The notes under the pieces are model-generated. The model saw only the letters and a list, made by a program, of their open reading frames with translations. It had not been told where the DNA came from and did no database searches. Source: Bacteroidota bacterium (GTDB lineage: Bacteria; Bacteroidota; Bacteroidia; UBA7662). Taken from it: a stretch of DNA of 6,374 nt. Positions 1 through 6,374 of this stretch are shown in pieces (positions within the stretch are counted from its first letter, which is position 1; every line of letters starts with the position of its first letter). The DNA lies in assembly GCA_016868485.1 (NCBI GenBank), contig VGGT01000113.1:1-6374 (forward strand). Reading direction: 5' to 3'. A program made the translations under genes and the position numbers.

Positions 1-362
1 TTGTGACCACTATAACGGCAGACCGGGACCGCTGGGTGGATGTGATGATGAAGGAGGAACTCGAGATGATGCAGGAAACCCGATCCCCACTGGCCATGGG
101 CACCGTTACCTTCATCAGCTTTCTGTTGATCGGCTTGGTGCCGATTACCGTTTATGTGGTCGATTACCTGAACCCGTCGTCGGCCCCTCTTTTTGTGATT
201 TCTTCGGCCATGACCGCCATTGCCTTTTTGCTGATTGGTTGGTTAAAGACCTTTGTTACGAGAAGCAGTGCGCTCAAAGGCATGACCGAAACTTTGTTTT
301 TGGGCGGTGCTGCCGCGGCGGTGAGCTATTGGGTGGGCGATTGGCTGGAAAAAATGTTCTAG
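1..362 (+). CDS. VIT1/CCC1-family metal-ion (Fe/Mn) transporter, C-terminal part, 5' end outside the window
   Basis: This is the C-terminal part of an inner-membrane transporter of the VIT1/CCC1 family, which moves Fe2+ or Mn2+ out of the cytoplasm. Numbering from the GTG at position 3, the visible 119 residues begin with a polar helix carrying a Met-Met-x-x-Glu arrangement (M15, M16, E19). This corresponds to the end of the cytoplasmic metal-binding region known in VIT proteins. Three membrane segments follow, at about 32-56, 61-81 and 97-115. The glycine/alanine-rich last helix, preceded by KGMTET, is typical of the family's C-terminus. Full-length relatives have about 230 or more residues and five membrane helices, so the first two helices must lie upstream. 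The GTG at position 3 is therefore probably an internal valine. The stop lies 3 bases before mutA, so the two are probably co-transcribed. The family call is fairly secure. Which metal it carries cannot be read from this fragment. Confidence 0.8.
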   Translation, partial: VTTITADRDRWVDVMMKEELEMMQETRSPLAMGTVTFISFLLIGLVPITVYVVDYLNPSSAPLFVISSAMTAIAFLLIGWLKTFVTRSSALKGMTETLFLGGAAAAVSYWVGDWLEKMF

Positions 363-365
363 GCT

Positions 366-1739
366 ATGTCGGCATCCACACCACATCCCCATACGAAACA
401 GACCACAGATCAACCGAATCTTTGGTTCGAATGGCTGCAAAGGGCGTCTAAGGAACTGAAGCTCGATCATCCCGAATCGTTGATCAAAACGGATTCGAAT
501 GGTATTGCGCGCGCACCCTATTATACCAGCGATGGACCGTTTGCCTGTGCGAAACCCCTCATGCCGTTTGGGAAAGATTCCGACGCAACAGCCTTGGCTC
601 CAGCTTGGCTTGCGGTTGCCCCGGTTGGTGGTCATTCGCCCTCGGATATCAATACCCGCGCCCTTCATGCGTTGCAACACGGTGGCGAGGCCCTACTCTT
701 GGATGGGGCGGGCCTATCGCCTGAGCCCGTTGCAGTGTCTCTGCAGGGAATTTTACCCCAATACGCGCCTTTGTTCTTCCAGGGAATGAATGCCGGTGTT
801 CTTTTTGATGGATTTGCACACTGGATGCGTCAAGGAAACATCGACCCCCAACATATTCAAGGTGCCCTCCTCTGCGATGCAGTTGATTTGTTGGTTATGG
901 ATGAGCGGGAATGGACGAAGATTGAAGATCAGTTTGCCTCTGATGTACCGAATTTCAATCCGCTTGGTGTGGATACAGCCGATTGGCGTGCGTGGGGTCT
1001 ATCGGCCCCTCAGGAACTGGCGCTCAGTTGGCTGTGCGTGTATCGCCAACTTTCGATTCATGCCCATCAAGCATCGAAGGACAGCGGGCATTCCAAACCA
1101 AGTCTTCCTCTTTTCCTTTCTGTGGGATGTACCACGGAATTTTTTGATGAGTTGGCTCGTCTCAGGGCCCTGAGAGCGGGCATTCATCGCGTGGCGTCGC
1201 TTTTTAGCGAACCGAATGATGCGGGAAACAACCTTCGAATAGAGCCCCAAATTCTTGTGCGCATCCCGAAAGAATATTTACCGAAGGAAGATCCTCAAAC
1301 CAATTTGCTGAGACTCACCACCATGGGTGTTTCTGCGGTGCTTGGGGGATGCACAGCACTGTCCCTTCCCCCTTTTGACCCCCAAAATCAGGACAAGGCT
1401 GATTATTTTGCAGATGAATTGTCGCTTCAAATGCAGATGATCCTTCGGCACGAGGCGTTTCCACGCCTGCCCTTAGATGCCGGTGCAGGCAGCGGCTACA
1501 TAGAACATTTGAGTTGGTCATTCGGTGAACGTGCATGGTCTATTTTTGGTGAATTAGTAGCGTTGTGTACACCAGACAATAGGTGGAATGCAACAGCCTT
1601 GCGAAGTCTTCTCAACGAATGGTGCCTGCAAGGAAAAGCGCTCGAACAGGAGAAGCGCCATTCCGGTCAACGCATTCGGGTAGGAGTTGACCGCTACAGA
1701 ATCGATGACCTCAACCCGATGAATCCATCTGCATCATGA
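366..1739 (+). CDS. mutA: Methylmalonyl-CoA mutase small (non-catalytic) subunit, short form without B12 domain
   Basis: This is the partner subunit of the alpha/beta methylmalonyl-CoA mutase. It resembles the TIM-barrel half of MutB but does not bind cofactor or perform catalysis; its known role in the family is structural. The N-terminus has the usual family opening, a tryptophan-rich stretch (W20, W23) and a KELKLDHPESL segment. Near 314-337 the segment LRLTTMGVSAVLGG...LPPFD matches the barrel region where catalytic subunits read LRT...ALGHTQSLH. At about 369-380, LDAGAGSGYIE replaces the catalytic-subunit DPWGGS motif. The protein ends soon after VGVDRY (439-444) at 457 residues. It therefore lacks the degenerate C-terminal B12-like domain of the roughly 640-residue Propionibacterium subunit. 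Such short forms are known in Bacteroidota. The ATG at 366 fits the family N-terminus, though no Shine-Dalgarno precedes it. Its stop overlaps the mutB start, which suggests coupled 1:1 synthesis. Confidence 0.93.
   Translation: MSASTPHPHTKQTTDQPNLWFEWLQRASKELKLDHPESLIKTDSNGIARAPYYTSDGPFACAKPLMPFGKDSDATALAPAWLAVAPVGGHSPSDINTRALHALQHGGEALLLDGAGLSPEPVAVSLQGILPQYAPLFFQGMNAGVLFDGFAHWMRQGNIDPQHIQGALLCDAVDLLVMDEREWTKIEDQFASDVPNFNPLGVDTADWRAWGLSAPQELALSWLCVYRQLSIHAHQASKDSGHSKPSLPLFLSVGCTTEFFDELARLRALRAGIHRVASLFSEPNDAGNNLRIEPQILVRIPKEYLPKEDPQTNLLRLTTMGVSAVLGGCTALSLPPFDPQNQDKADYFADELSLQMQMILRHEAFPRLPLDAGAGSGYIEHLSWSFGERAWSIFGELVALCTPDNRWNATALRSLLNEWCLQGKALEQEKRHSGQRIRVGVDRYRIDDLNPMNPSAS
1736..1739 (+). 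other. ATGA start/stop overlap between mutA and mutB
   Basis: The mutB ATG (1736-1738) overlaps the mutA TGA (1737-1739). No Shine-Dalgarno sequence lies in the bases before it. Translational coupling by ribosome re-initiation is the likely way the two subunits are made in balance; that mechanism is inferred. The overlap also supports this start for mutB. Confidence 0.85.
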
Positions 1740-3808
1740 AACCGTTCTTCCCTAATCCGAAGCATTTTTCGTTTCATGAGCCGTCGAATTCGGTAACGAA
1801 ACAAAATCCAGATGTTTTCGGCCAGGCGGCGGCGGGAGCACCCCCTTATCTCCGAGGGCCCTATGCCAGTATGTACCTCAAAAATCCGTGGACGATTAGG
1901 CAATATGCTGGGTTTTCAACGGCTGAGGAGTCGAATGCCTTCTATTTGCGCAACCTGGCTGCCGGACAAAAAGGCCTGTCGGTGGCTTTTGATTTGGCTA
2001 CCCACAGGGGATACGATTCGGATCACGAACGTGTGCGGGGCGATGTTGGCAAGGCTGGGGTGGCCATAGACACGGTGGAAGATATGAAACGCCTGTTTGA
2101 CCGCATCCCCTTGGAGGAGATGTCGGTGAGCATGACCATGAATGGAGCGGTATTGCCCATTATGGCCTTTTATATCGTGGCTGGGCTCGAGCAAGGGGTA
2201 CGACCCGAACAACTGAGTGGCACCATACAAAACGATATTCTCAAGGAATTTATGGTGCGCAACACGTATATATACCCACCGGGGCCATCGATGCGCATTA
2301 TTGGCGATATTTTCGCTTACACCGCACGCCAAATGCCCCGCTTCAACAGCATCAGCATTAGTGGCTATCATATGCACGAGGCCGGTGCGCCCGCCGATTT
2401 GGAGTTGGCTTATACCTTGTGCGATGGACTGGAATATATTCGGACCGGCATCGCTGCCGGATTGGGTATTGATGCATTTGCGCCGCGGCTTTCATTTTTC
2501 TGGGCCATCGGAATGGATCACCTCACCGAAATAGCGAAATTGAGGGCAGGTCGCTGGTTGTGGTGGGATTTGGTTTCTGCCTTTCAGCCCCAAAATCCGC
2601 GCTCGGGCATGTTGCGCACGCATTGCCAAACATCGGGATGGAGCCTTGCTGCACAGGACCCCTACAATAATGTAGCCCGAACCTGCGCAGAAGCCTTGGC
2701 AGCTGCCTTAGGCCATACACAGAGTTTGCATACCAATGCATTGGATGAAGCCCTAGCGCTGCCAACGGATTTCTCGGCGCGCATTGCACGGAACACCCAG
2801 CTGTACCTCCAGCACGAAACGGGCATTTGCGACGTGGTGGATCCCTGGGGTGGATCAGCGGTAATCGAACAAACCACAGCGCAGCTCATCGATCAAGCGC
2901 GCAGGCATATTGCAGAAATTGAAGCGCTCGGCGGAATGGCGGCGGCCATTGCTACAGGTATCCCCAAAATGAGAATTGAGGAGGCGGCCGCGGCCAAACA
3001 AGCCCGAATCGATCGGGGTGCAGACATTATTGTGGGCGTCAACCGATTTTCATCGGGCAGACCCACGCAACTCGATGTTTTACAGGTCGACAACACCCGT
3101 GTGCGTCGCCAGCAAGTAGAGCGCCTTGAGGCGGTGAAGAACGTACGCGATGCCCATCGTGTGGCCGACACCCTGTCTGCACTCTCGGCATGTGCTTCGG
3201 GCGAGCGGCCGGGCAATCTCCTCGAGTTAACGGTTCAAGCCGCCCAGGCTCGGGCCACATTGGGAGAAATTTCCGCTGCCTTGGAACAGGTGTTTGGTCG
3301 CTACAAGGCCGAGATCAAATCGATTGGCGGCGTTTATGCGCGAGAAATGAAACAGGATCAAGATTTTGAGGCAGCCCGGCAGCGCACTGCCGGTTTCGCC
3401 GAGTCGACCGGCCGACGCCCCCGCATCATGGTGGCGAAAATGGGACAAGATGGTCACGACCGTGGGGCCCATGTCATCGCCACTTCTTTTGCAGACCTTG
3501 GGTTTGATGTCGACGTTGGTCCTTTGTTTCAGACGCCGACGGAAACGGCCCGACAAGCAGTCGACAACGATGTGCACGTAGTGGGCGCTTCTACATTGGC
3601 GGCCGGTCACCTCACCCTACTCCCTGAACTCATTGCTGCCTTGGCCGAACTGGGACGACCCGACATTCTGGTGGTTGCAGGGGGCGTAATCCCTCCCAAC
3701 GACATTCCGTTGCTTCTGGAGGCCGGTGTTTGCGCGGTATTTGGTCCGGGAACACGGGTAACCGACGCTGCCAACGAAATCCTGAGCCGTTTGGAGGCCC
3801 TACGTTAA
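1736..3808 (+). CDS. mutB: Methylmalonyl-CoA mutase large (catalytic) subunit, adenosylcobalamin-dependent
   Basis: This enzyme catalyses the radical rearrangement between (R)-methylmalonyl-CoA and succinyl-CoA in the cytoplasm, using adenosylcobalamin. The 690 residues form a substrate-binding TIM barrel (about 35-400), a linker (about 400-555) and a C-terminal B12-binding domain (about 560-690). Landmarks include FSTAEESNAFY (60-70), THRGYDSD (89-96), SVSMTMNGAVLP (130-141), SGYHMHEAGA (209-218), RTHCQTSGWSL (294-304) and DPWGGS (369-374). The B12 signature D572-x-H574-x-x-G577 supplies the lower axial histidine, followed by the STL (619-621) and GG (649-650) loops. Compared with the Propionibacterium enzyme from memory, Tyr57, Arg175 and His212 match Tyr89, Arg207 and His244. 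These residues distinguish methylmalonyl-CoA mutase from isobutyryl-CoA mutase. Length is slightly under the 714-728 of well-known relatives, from a shorter N-terminus and linker. The reading frame and key residues are intact. Confidence 0.97.
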   Translation: MKPFFPNPKHFSFHEPSNSVTKQNPDVFGQAAAGAPPYLRGPYASMYLKNPWTIRQYAGFSTAEESNAFYLRNLAAGQKGLSVAFDLATHRGYDSDHERVRGDVGKAGVAIDTVEDMKRLFDRIPLEEMSVSMTMNGAVLPIMAFYIVAGLEQGVRPEQLSGTIQNDILKEFMVRNTYIYPPGPSMRIIGDIFAYTARQMPRFNSISISGYHMHEAGAPADLELAYTLCDGLEYIRTGIAAGLGIDAFAPRLSFFWAIGMDHLTEIAKLRAGRWLWWDLVSAFQPQNPRSGMLRTHCQTSGWSLAAQDPYNNVARTCAEALAAALGHTQSLHTNALDEALALPTDFSARIARNTQLYLQHETGICDVVDPWGGSAVIEQTTAQLIDQARRHIAEIEALGGMAAAIATGIPKMRIEEAAAAKQARIDRGADIIVGVNRFSSGRPTQLDVLQVDNTRVRRQQVERLEAVKNVRDAHRVADTLSALSACASGERPGNLLELTVQAAQARATLGEISAALEQVFGRYKAEIKSIGGVYAREMKQDQDFEAARQRTAGFAESTGRRPRIMVAKMGQDGHDRGAHVIATSFADLGFDVDVGPLFQTPTETARQAVDNDVHVVGASTLAAGHLTLLPELIAALAELGRPDILVVAGGVIPPNDIPLLLEAGVCAVFGPGTRVTDAANEILSRLEALR

Positions 3809-3823
3809 AGATTAAGGTCATTC

Positions 3824-4840
3824 ATGATGAGTCAGTCCGCGCCGCCTTCCTTTCCAAAGGACCACAACATGCAGGCATGGGCAGACCGCATCCGCGGAGG
3901 GGATCGCAGTTCGCTGGCGCAAGCCATTACCTTGGTAGAAAGCAGCCTGGCATCCGACCAAGAACGCGCCGACGCTCTTTTGGCACTCCTTCAACCCTAT
4001 ACAGGAAACAGCCGTAGAATGGGAATTACGGGCATCCCGGGCGTTGGTAAAAGCACATTCATTGATTACTTGGGGATCAGGCTCATTGAACGGGGGCATA
4101 GGGTGGCCGTGCTCGCCATCGATCCAAGCAGTAGCCTCAGCGGCGGAAGTATTTTGGGCGACAAAACAAGGATGGATCGTTTGGTTGCCCATCCACACGC
4201 TTATGTTCGTCCGAGTCCGTCGGGCAACATCCCTGGTGGTGTTGCCCGTGCTACGAAAGAGAGCATCCTGCTCTGTGAGGCTGCTGGATTTGACCGGGTG
4301 TTGGTAGAAACGGTTGGTGTCGGTCAGGGCGAGACCTTGATCGCGGATCTGGTGGATTGCTTTATGCTGCTGTTGATGCCCGGAACGGGCGATGAATTAC
4401 AGGGCATCAAACGGGGCATCATGGAACACGCCAACCTTTTCATTGTGCACAAGGCCGACGGGCCATCCTTGCCTGCAGCCCGGGAGGCTGCCGCACGTCT
4501 TTTGCATGTGGCTCGTATGATGCCCCAAGGTTCGGATTCACGTATGGAGCCGATATTGTTGTGTTCGTCGACACCACCCGAAACGGGGCATACAGAAATT
4601 ATTGAGGCCATTGATCACTTTTTTGAGCATGCATTCGCCTCGGGTAGGCTCAAACAAAACCGCAGTCGGCAAGAAGTGGAGGCTTTTAAACGAAGCGTTT
4701 ATGAGCAGTGGCTTGTTCGCATGAAACAAGACATCCCCCTGCGACGGGTCATGGAACAAATGGAAGTAGAGGTTTCGGAAGGTCGAATGTCGTCGTTTCG
4801 GGCAGCCCGAGCGTGGGTCAACCAACTGTCTGGGGGGTAA
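3824..4840 (+). CDS. meaB: MeaB/ArgK-type G3E GTPase, methylmalonyl-CoA mutase chaperone
   Basis: This GTPase, the bacterial counterpart of human MMAA, protects methylmalonyl-CoA mutase from inactivation and gates delivery of adenosylcobalamin. It was formerly annotated as the arginine/ornithine transport kinase ArgK. The P-loop is GIPGVGKS (70-77). The family switch segment runs from D100 to about M117 (DPSSSLSGGSILGDKTRM), and ETVGVGQGE (162-170) is the Walker-B-side motif. The base-recognition site reads H209-K-A-D212 where classic GTPases have NKxD. A helical C-terminal arm (about 280-338), used for dimerisation in the family, follows. At 338 residues it is near the family norm of 320-335. 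Two adjacent ATGs (3824 and 3827) could serve as start. A weak TAAGG (3813-3817) lies six bases before the first. It sits 15 bases after mutB in the same direction, which supports assignment to the mutase rather than to transport. Confidence 0.94.
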   Translation: MMSQSAPPSFPKDHNMQAWADRIRGGDRSSLAQAITLVESSLASDQERADALLALLQPYTGNSRRMGITGIPGVGKSTFIDYLGIRLIERGHRVAVLAIDPSSSLSGGSILGDKTRMDRLVAHPHAYVRPSPSGNIPGGVARATKESILLCEAAGFDRVLVETVGVGQGETLIADLVDCFMLLLMPGTGDELQGIKRGIMEHANLFIVHKADGPSLPAAREAAARLLHVARMMPQGSDSRMEPILLCSSTPPETGHTEIIEAIDHFFEHAFASGRLKQNRSRQEVEAFKRSVYEQWLVRMKQDIPLRRVMEQMEVEVSEGRMSSFRAARAWVNQLSGG

Positions 4841-4853
4841 ACCCCTGTCTTTT
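4834..4853 (+). terminator. Candidate hairpin at the end of the mutA-mutB-meaB unit
   Basis: GGGG (4834-4837) and CCCC (4842-4845) can pair around a TAAA loop, and a TGTCTTTT stretch follows (4846-4853). This is a small intrinsic-terminator-like arrangement. The meaB stop codon (4838-4840) lies in the loop. An alternative fold pairs GGTAAA (4836-4841) with TTTACC (4851-4856). The stem is short and the T-run is interrupted, so a role as terminator is only a suggestion. Of the 56-base spacer between the two convergent genes, this is the only structured part I can point to. The rest (4857-4896) is A/T-rich with no clear signal. Confidence 0.3.
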
Positions 4854-4896
4854 ACCAGGCCAAAAAATAAGCGCCTAATGAAAAATACTATGTAAT

Positions 4897-5595
4897 CTAG
4901 GCCTCAATGACCGATAGGCCGAGCAGTGAAGACAATATTAATGTTCCGTCGGTCATGCCGAGCAAAGCACTCGAAGCCCGCTCGGGATGGGGCATCATCC
5001 CAAAAACCGTACGCTCCTTGTTGCATACCCCAGCGATATGCCCCATCGATCCGTTGGGGTTCCATTCATCCGCGCATTCGCCACTGGGGCCACAAAAACG
5101 AAACAACACCTGATCACCGTCCAAGAGGGATTGGTAGCCGTCGTTGTCGATGAAATAATTGCCTTCGCCATGGGCAATCGGGATGAGCAAGGGTTGATTG
5201 GGGTCGAGGTGCCGGGTCATCAGACTCCGGGTGGTGGCCGGTTTGATGTGTACGGGTTTACATACAAAACGTCGGCTCACATTGTGTCGAAGTGCACCGG
5301 GCACCAATTGGGCTTCTGTGAGTACCTGAAAACCATTGCAAATACCCAAGAGGAATCCGCCCCGTTGCACATGCCGCACCACGGCTTCCATAACCGGAGA
5401 AAACCGGGCAATGGCCCCCGACCGAAGATAATCGCCATAGGAAAAGCCGCCCGGGAGCACCACTAAATCCACACCGCCCAGGTCTGTTTCCTTGTGCCAG
5501 ATGGTTCTTGGCCTTTTACCCGTTAATTGTTCGAATGCATAGAGGGTATCTTCATCGCAATTGGATCCTGGGAATACGACAACACCTATTTTCAT
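4897..5595 (-). CDS. purQ: Phosphoribosylformylglycinamidine synthase, glutaminase subunit PurQ
   Basis: PurQ is a class I glutamine amidotransferase. It hydrolyses glutamine and passes ammonia to PurL, with PurS as bridge, for the conversion of FGAR to FGAM in purine biosynthesis. The 232 residues start with the typical MKIGVVVFPGSNCDEDT. PGGFSYGDYLRSGAIARFSP (48-67) forms the oxyanion-side region. The nucleophile is Cys86 in GICNGFQ (84-90). His203 and Glu205 in MPHPER (201-206) complete the catalytic triad. HGEG (142-145) is also a family hallmark. The length agrees with the usual 225-235. The frame stays open nine codons further upstream to 5622, but the start at 5595 is preferred. It gives the family N-terminus directly and overlaps the stop of the upstream membrane-protein gene by ATGA. 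No Shine-Dalgarno is seen, so translation is probably coupled to that gene. A separate PurQ implies a small PurL and PurS elsewhere in the genome. Confidence 0.96.
   Translation of the reverse strand: MKIGVVVFPGSNCDEDTLYAFEQLTGKRPRTIWHKETDLGGVDLVVLPGGFSYGDYLRSGAIARFSPVMEAVVRHVQRGGFLLGICNGFQVLTEAQLVPGALRHNVSRRFVCKPVHIKPATTRSLMTRHLDPNQPLLIPIAHGEGNYFIDNDGYQSLLDGDQVLFRFCGPSGECADEWNPNGSMGHIAGVCNKERTVFGMMPHPERASSALLGMTDGTLILSSLLGLSVIEA
5592..5595 (-). other. ATGA start/stop overlap between the membrane-protein gene and purQ
   Basis: On the - strand the purQ ATG occupies 5595-5593 and the TGA of the upstream gene occupies 5594-5592. This fixes the most likely purQ start. It suggests that purQ is translated by re-initiation from the membrane-protein gene, since the preceding bases carry no Shine-Dalgarno sequence. 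Confidence 0.8.
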
Positions 5596-6374
5596 AAGGG
5601 CAAAAATGATGAAAATACCCAACGATTCAGCCCCTCAGCACCACCACAAACCAATGCCATCCACAGCCAAAGAAACAGCTCGCTGTAGGGACTTTGCGCC
5701 ATGCGTTCTAGTCCACGCGCCGATAGGTAAGCCATTGCAGGCAATAAAAACAGAAGCTGCGGCAACGGATTCAGGGGAATGATCTGGGTATATGCCAAAA
5801 TAAGTAAGCAAATGCCTGAGACGAGCAAGATTCCCATGTGACGCTGGGTAGTCCTTGAGATCCGGGTCCGGGATTGCCGGTTCAAAAGCGTTGCTGTTAT
5901 ACCGGCGATCACTGGAAAGGCCCCTACCCCACTGACCCATGGCAAGAAGACAGAGGATCCCATTGACTCAGGCTCTGCCCATGGCACATATCCCACCCAC
6001 CCCAAAAAAACAAGGGGTTGTTGAAACAAGTAAGAGAATGAAAACCATAAATAAGGAACCAAAAGCACCCCAACTAAAAACACAGCAAGCATTCTAAATG
6101 AAAATTCTTCGGCCAAAATCAGCAGCAGAAGCAAAATAAGCATCCAGGGATAAGAAGCCGGGTAAATCATGATGAGCAAGGACATAAGGAAGCCCGATAG
6201 GGCTACCAGCGCCTCTGGCCGCTTTTGGAATGTGGCCTGATGCAAACAGGAAACGCACACAGCAAACAACAATCCGACGGCGGAGGTTGAAAACAGCTGT
6301 TCCGCATCGGTAATCGACAAACACAGAAGCGTATACGAAAGGAGATACAATGCGTTTCGGGTACCATCTGGGCG
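5592..6374 (-). CDS. Multi-pass inner-membrane protein, DUF6427-like, 5' end outside the window
   Basis: This is a very hydrophobic protein. The frame is open to the window edge, giving 260 visible codons, so the gene starts beyond the window. The TTG at 6350 is an in-frame leucine rather than a convincing start. Hydrophobic segments lie at about residues 8-20, 31-45, 57-70, 74-88, 94-115, 142-163, 180-196, 203-218 and 232-246 of the visible part, so roughly seven to nine membrane passes. A basic loop (about 165-179, NRQSRTRISRTTQR) probably faces the cytoplasm. The pattern of a YP-containing helix, a leucine-rich helix and then an F-R-x-x-x-VFLVGVLLVPY-like stretch recalls the Bacteroidota DUF6427 family of unknown function. 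That match is from memory and only moderately secure. No catalytic motif is visible. It overlaps purQ by 4 bases and is probably co-transcribed with it. Its function is unknown. Confidence 0.75.
   Translation of the reverse strand, partial: RPDGTRNALYLLSYTLLCLSITDAEQLFSTSAVGLLFAVCVSCLHQATFQKRPEALVALSGFLMSLLIMIYPASYPWMLILLLLLILAEEFSFRMLAVFLVGVLLVPYLWFSFSYLFQQPLVFLGWVGYVPWAEPESMGSSVFLPWVSGVGAFPVIAGITATLLNRQSRTRISRTTQRHMGILLVSGICLLILAYTQIIPLNPLPQLLFLLPAMAYLSARGLERMAQSPYSELFLWLWMALVCGGAEGLNRWVFSSFLPL

Noticed and set aside
3..5. GTG as the true start of the transporter gene
   Set aside because: The fragment contains only the last three helices and the end of the metal-binding region of a five-helix family, so the gene most likely begins before the window.
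51..58. AAGGAGGA Shine-Dalgarno-like sequence followed by ATG at 66
   Set aside because: It lies inside the transporter coding sequence (Lys-Glu-Glu codons) in the conserved metal-binding helix, so it is probably coincidental.
243..680. 145-codon open frame on the - strand across the transporter/mutA junction
   Set aside because: It lies antisense to two well-supported genes, has a low-complexity basic composition, and resembles no family I know.
1916..2377. 153-codon open frame on the - strand inside mutB
   Set aside because: It is antisense to the most conserved part of the mutase barrel and shows no domain or start signal of its own.
3730..4017. 95-codon open frame on the + strand bridging mutB and meaB
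   Set aside because: It is out of frame with both genes, and the 15-base spacer is too short for a separate gene. The predicted peptide is arginine/proline-rich shadow sequence.
4857..4902. Possible purQ terminator formed by AGGC/GCCT (4857-4876) or GCCTA/TAGGC (4873-4902) pairings
   Set aside because: The stems are only four or five base pairs with loops of 12 or 20 bases, and no T-run follows on the - strand; such pairings are expected by chance.
4987..5466. 159-codon open frame on the + strand
   Set aside because: It is entirely antisense to purQ, whose protein sequence is unmistakable and intact.
6348..6350. TTG as the start of the membrane-protein gene
   Set aside because: The frame is open to the window edge, and the hydrophobic segment beginning around this codon looks like the interior of a membrane protein.

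Overview
The window is a compact housekeeping stretch, most likely from a member of the Bacteroidota (flavobacterial or Cryomorphaceae-like), with a base composition that looks roughly balanced by eye. Three things point there. MutA is a short form (457 aa) that ends without a B12-binding domain. The downstream membrane protein resembles the Bacteroidota DUF6427 family. The gene starts mostly lack Shine-Dalgarno sequences, as is usual in that phylum. The taxonomic call is an inference; there is no rRNA or other marker here.

Left part, + strand (1-4840): the C-terminal half of a VIT1/CCC1-family metal-ion transporter, cut by the window start, is followed 3 bases later by mutA. mutA encodes the non-catalytic subunit of methylmalonyl-CoA mutase. 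It overlaps mutB, the catalytic adenosylcobalamin-dependent subunit, by the 4 bases ATGA. After 15 bases comes meaB, the G3E-type GTPase chaperone that protects and reloads the mutase with cofactor. The four genes are packed as one probable transcription unit. MutA, MutB and MeaB together interconvert (R)-methylmalonyl-CoA and succinyl-CoA, linking propionyl-CoA and branched-chain amino-acid carbon to the TCA cycle. The active-site residues of MutB fit methylmalonyl-CoA rather than isobutyryl-CoA as substrate.

Right part, - strand (4897-6374): a multi-pass membrane protein, cut by the window end, is followed by purQ, the glutaminase subunit of phosphoribosylformylglycinamidine synthase. These two genes also share a 4-base ATGA overlap. 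The two gene groups converge on a 56-base spacer (4841-4896), and a small hairpin lies across the meaB stop codon.

I found no mobile element, CRISPR array, tRNA, rRNA, long repeat or clear pseudogene. Nothing here looks like an undescribed system. The points worth a second look are modest: the metal transporter directly ahead of the mutase genes, the shortened MutA, the altered G4 motif in MeaB, and the stand-alone PurQ coupled to a membrane protein.
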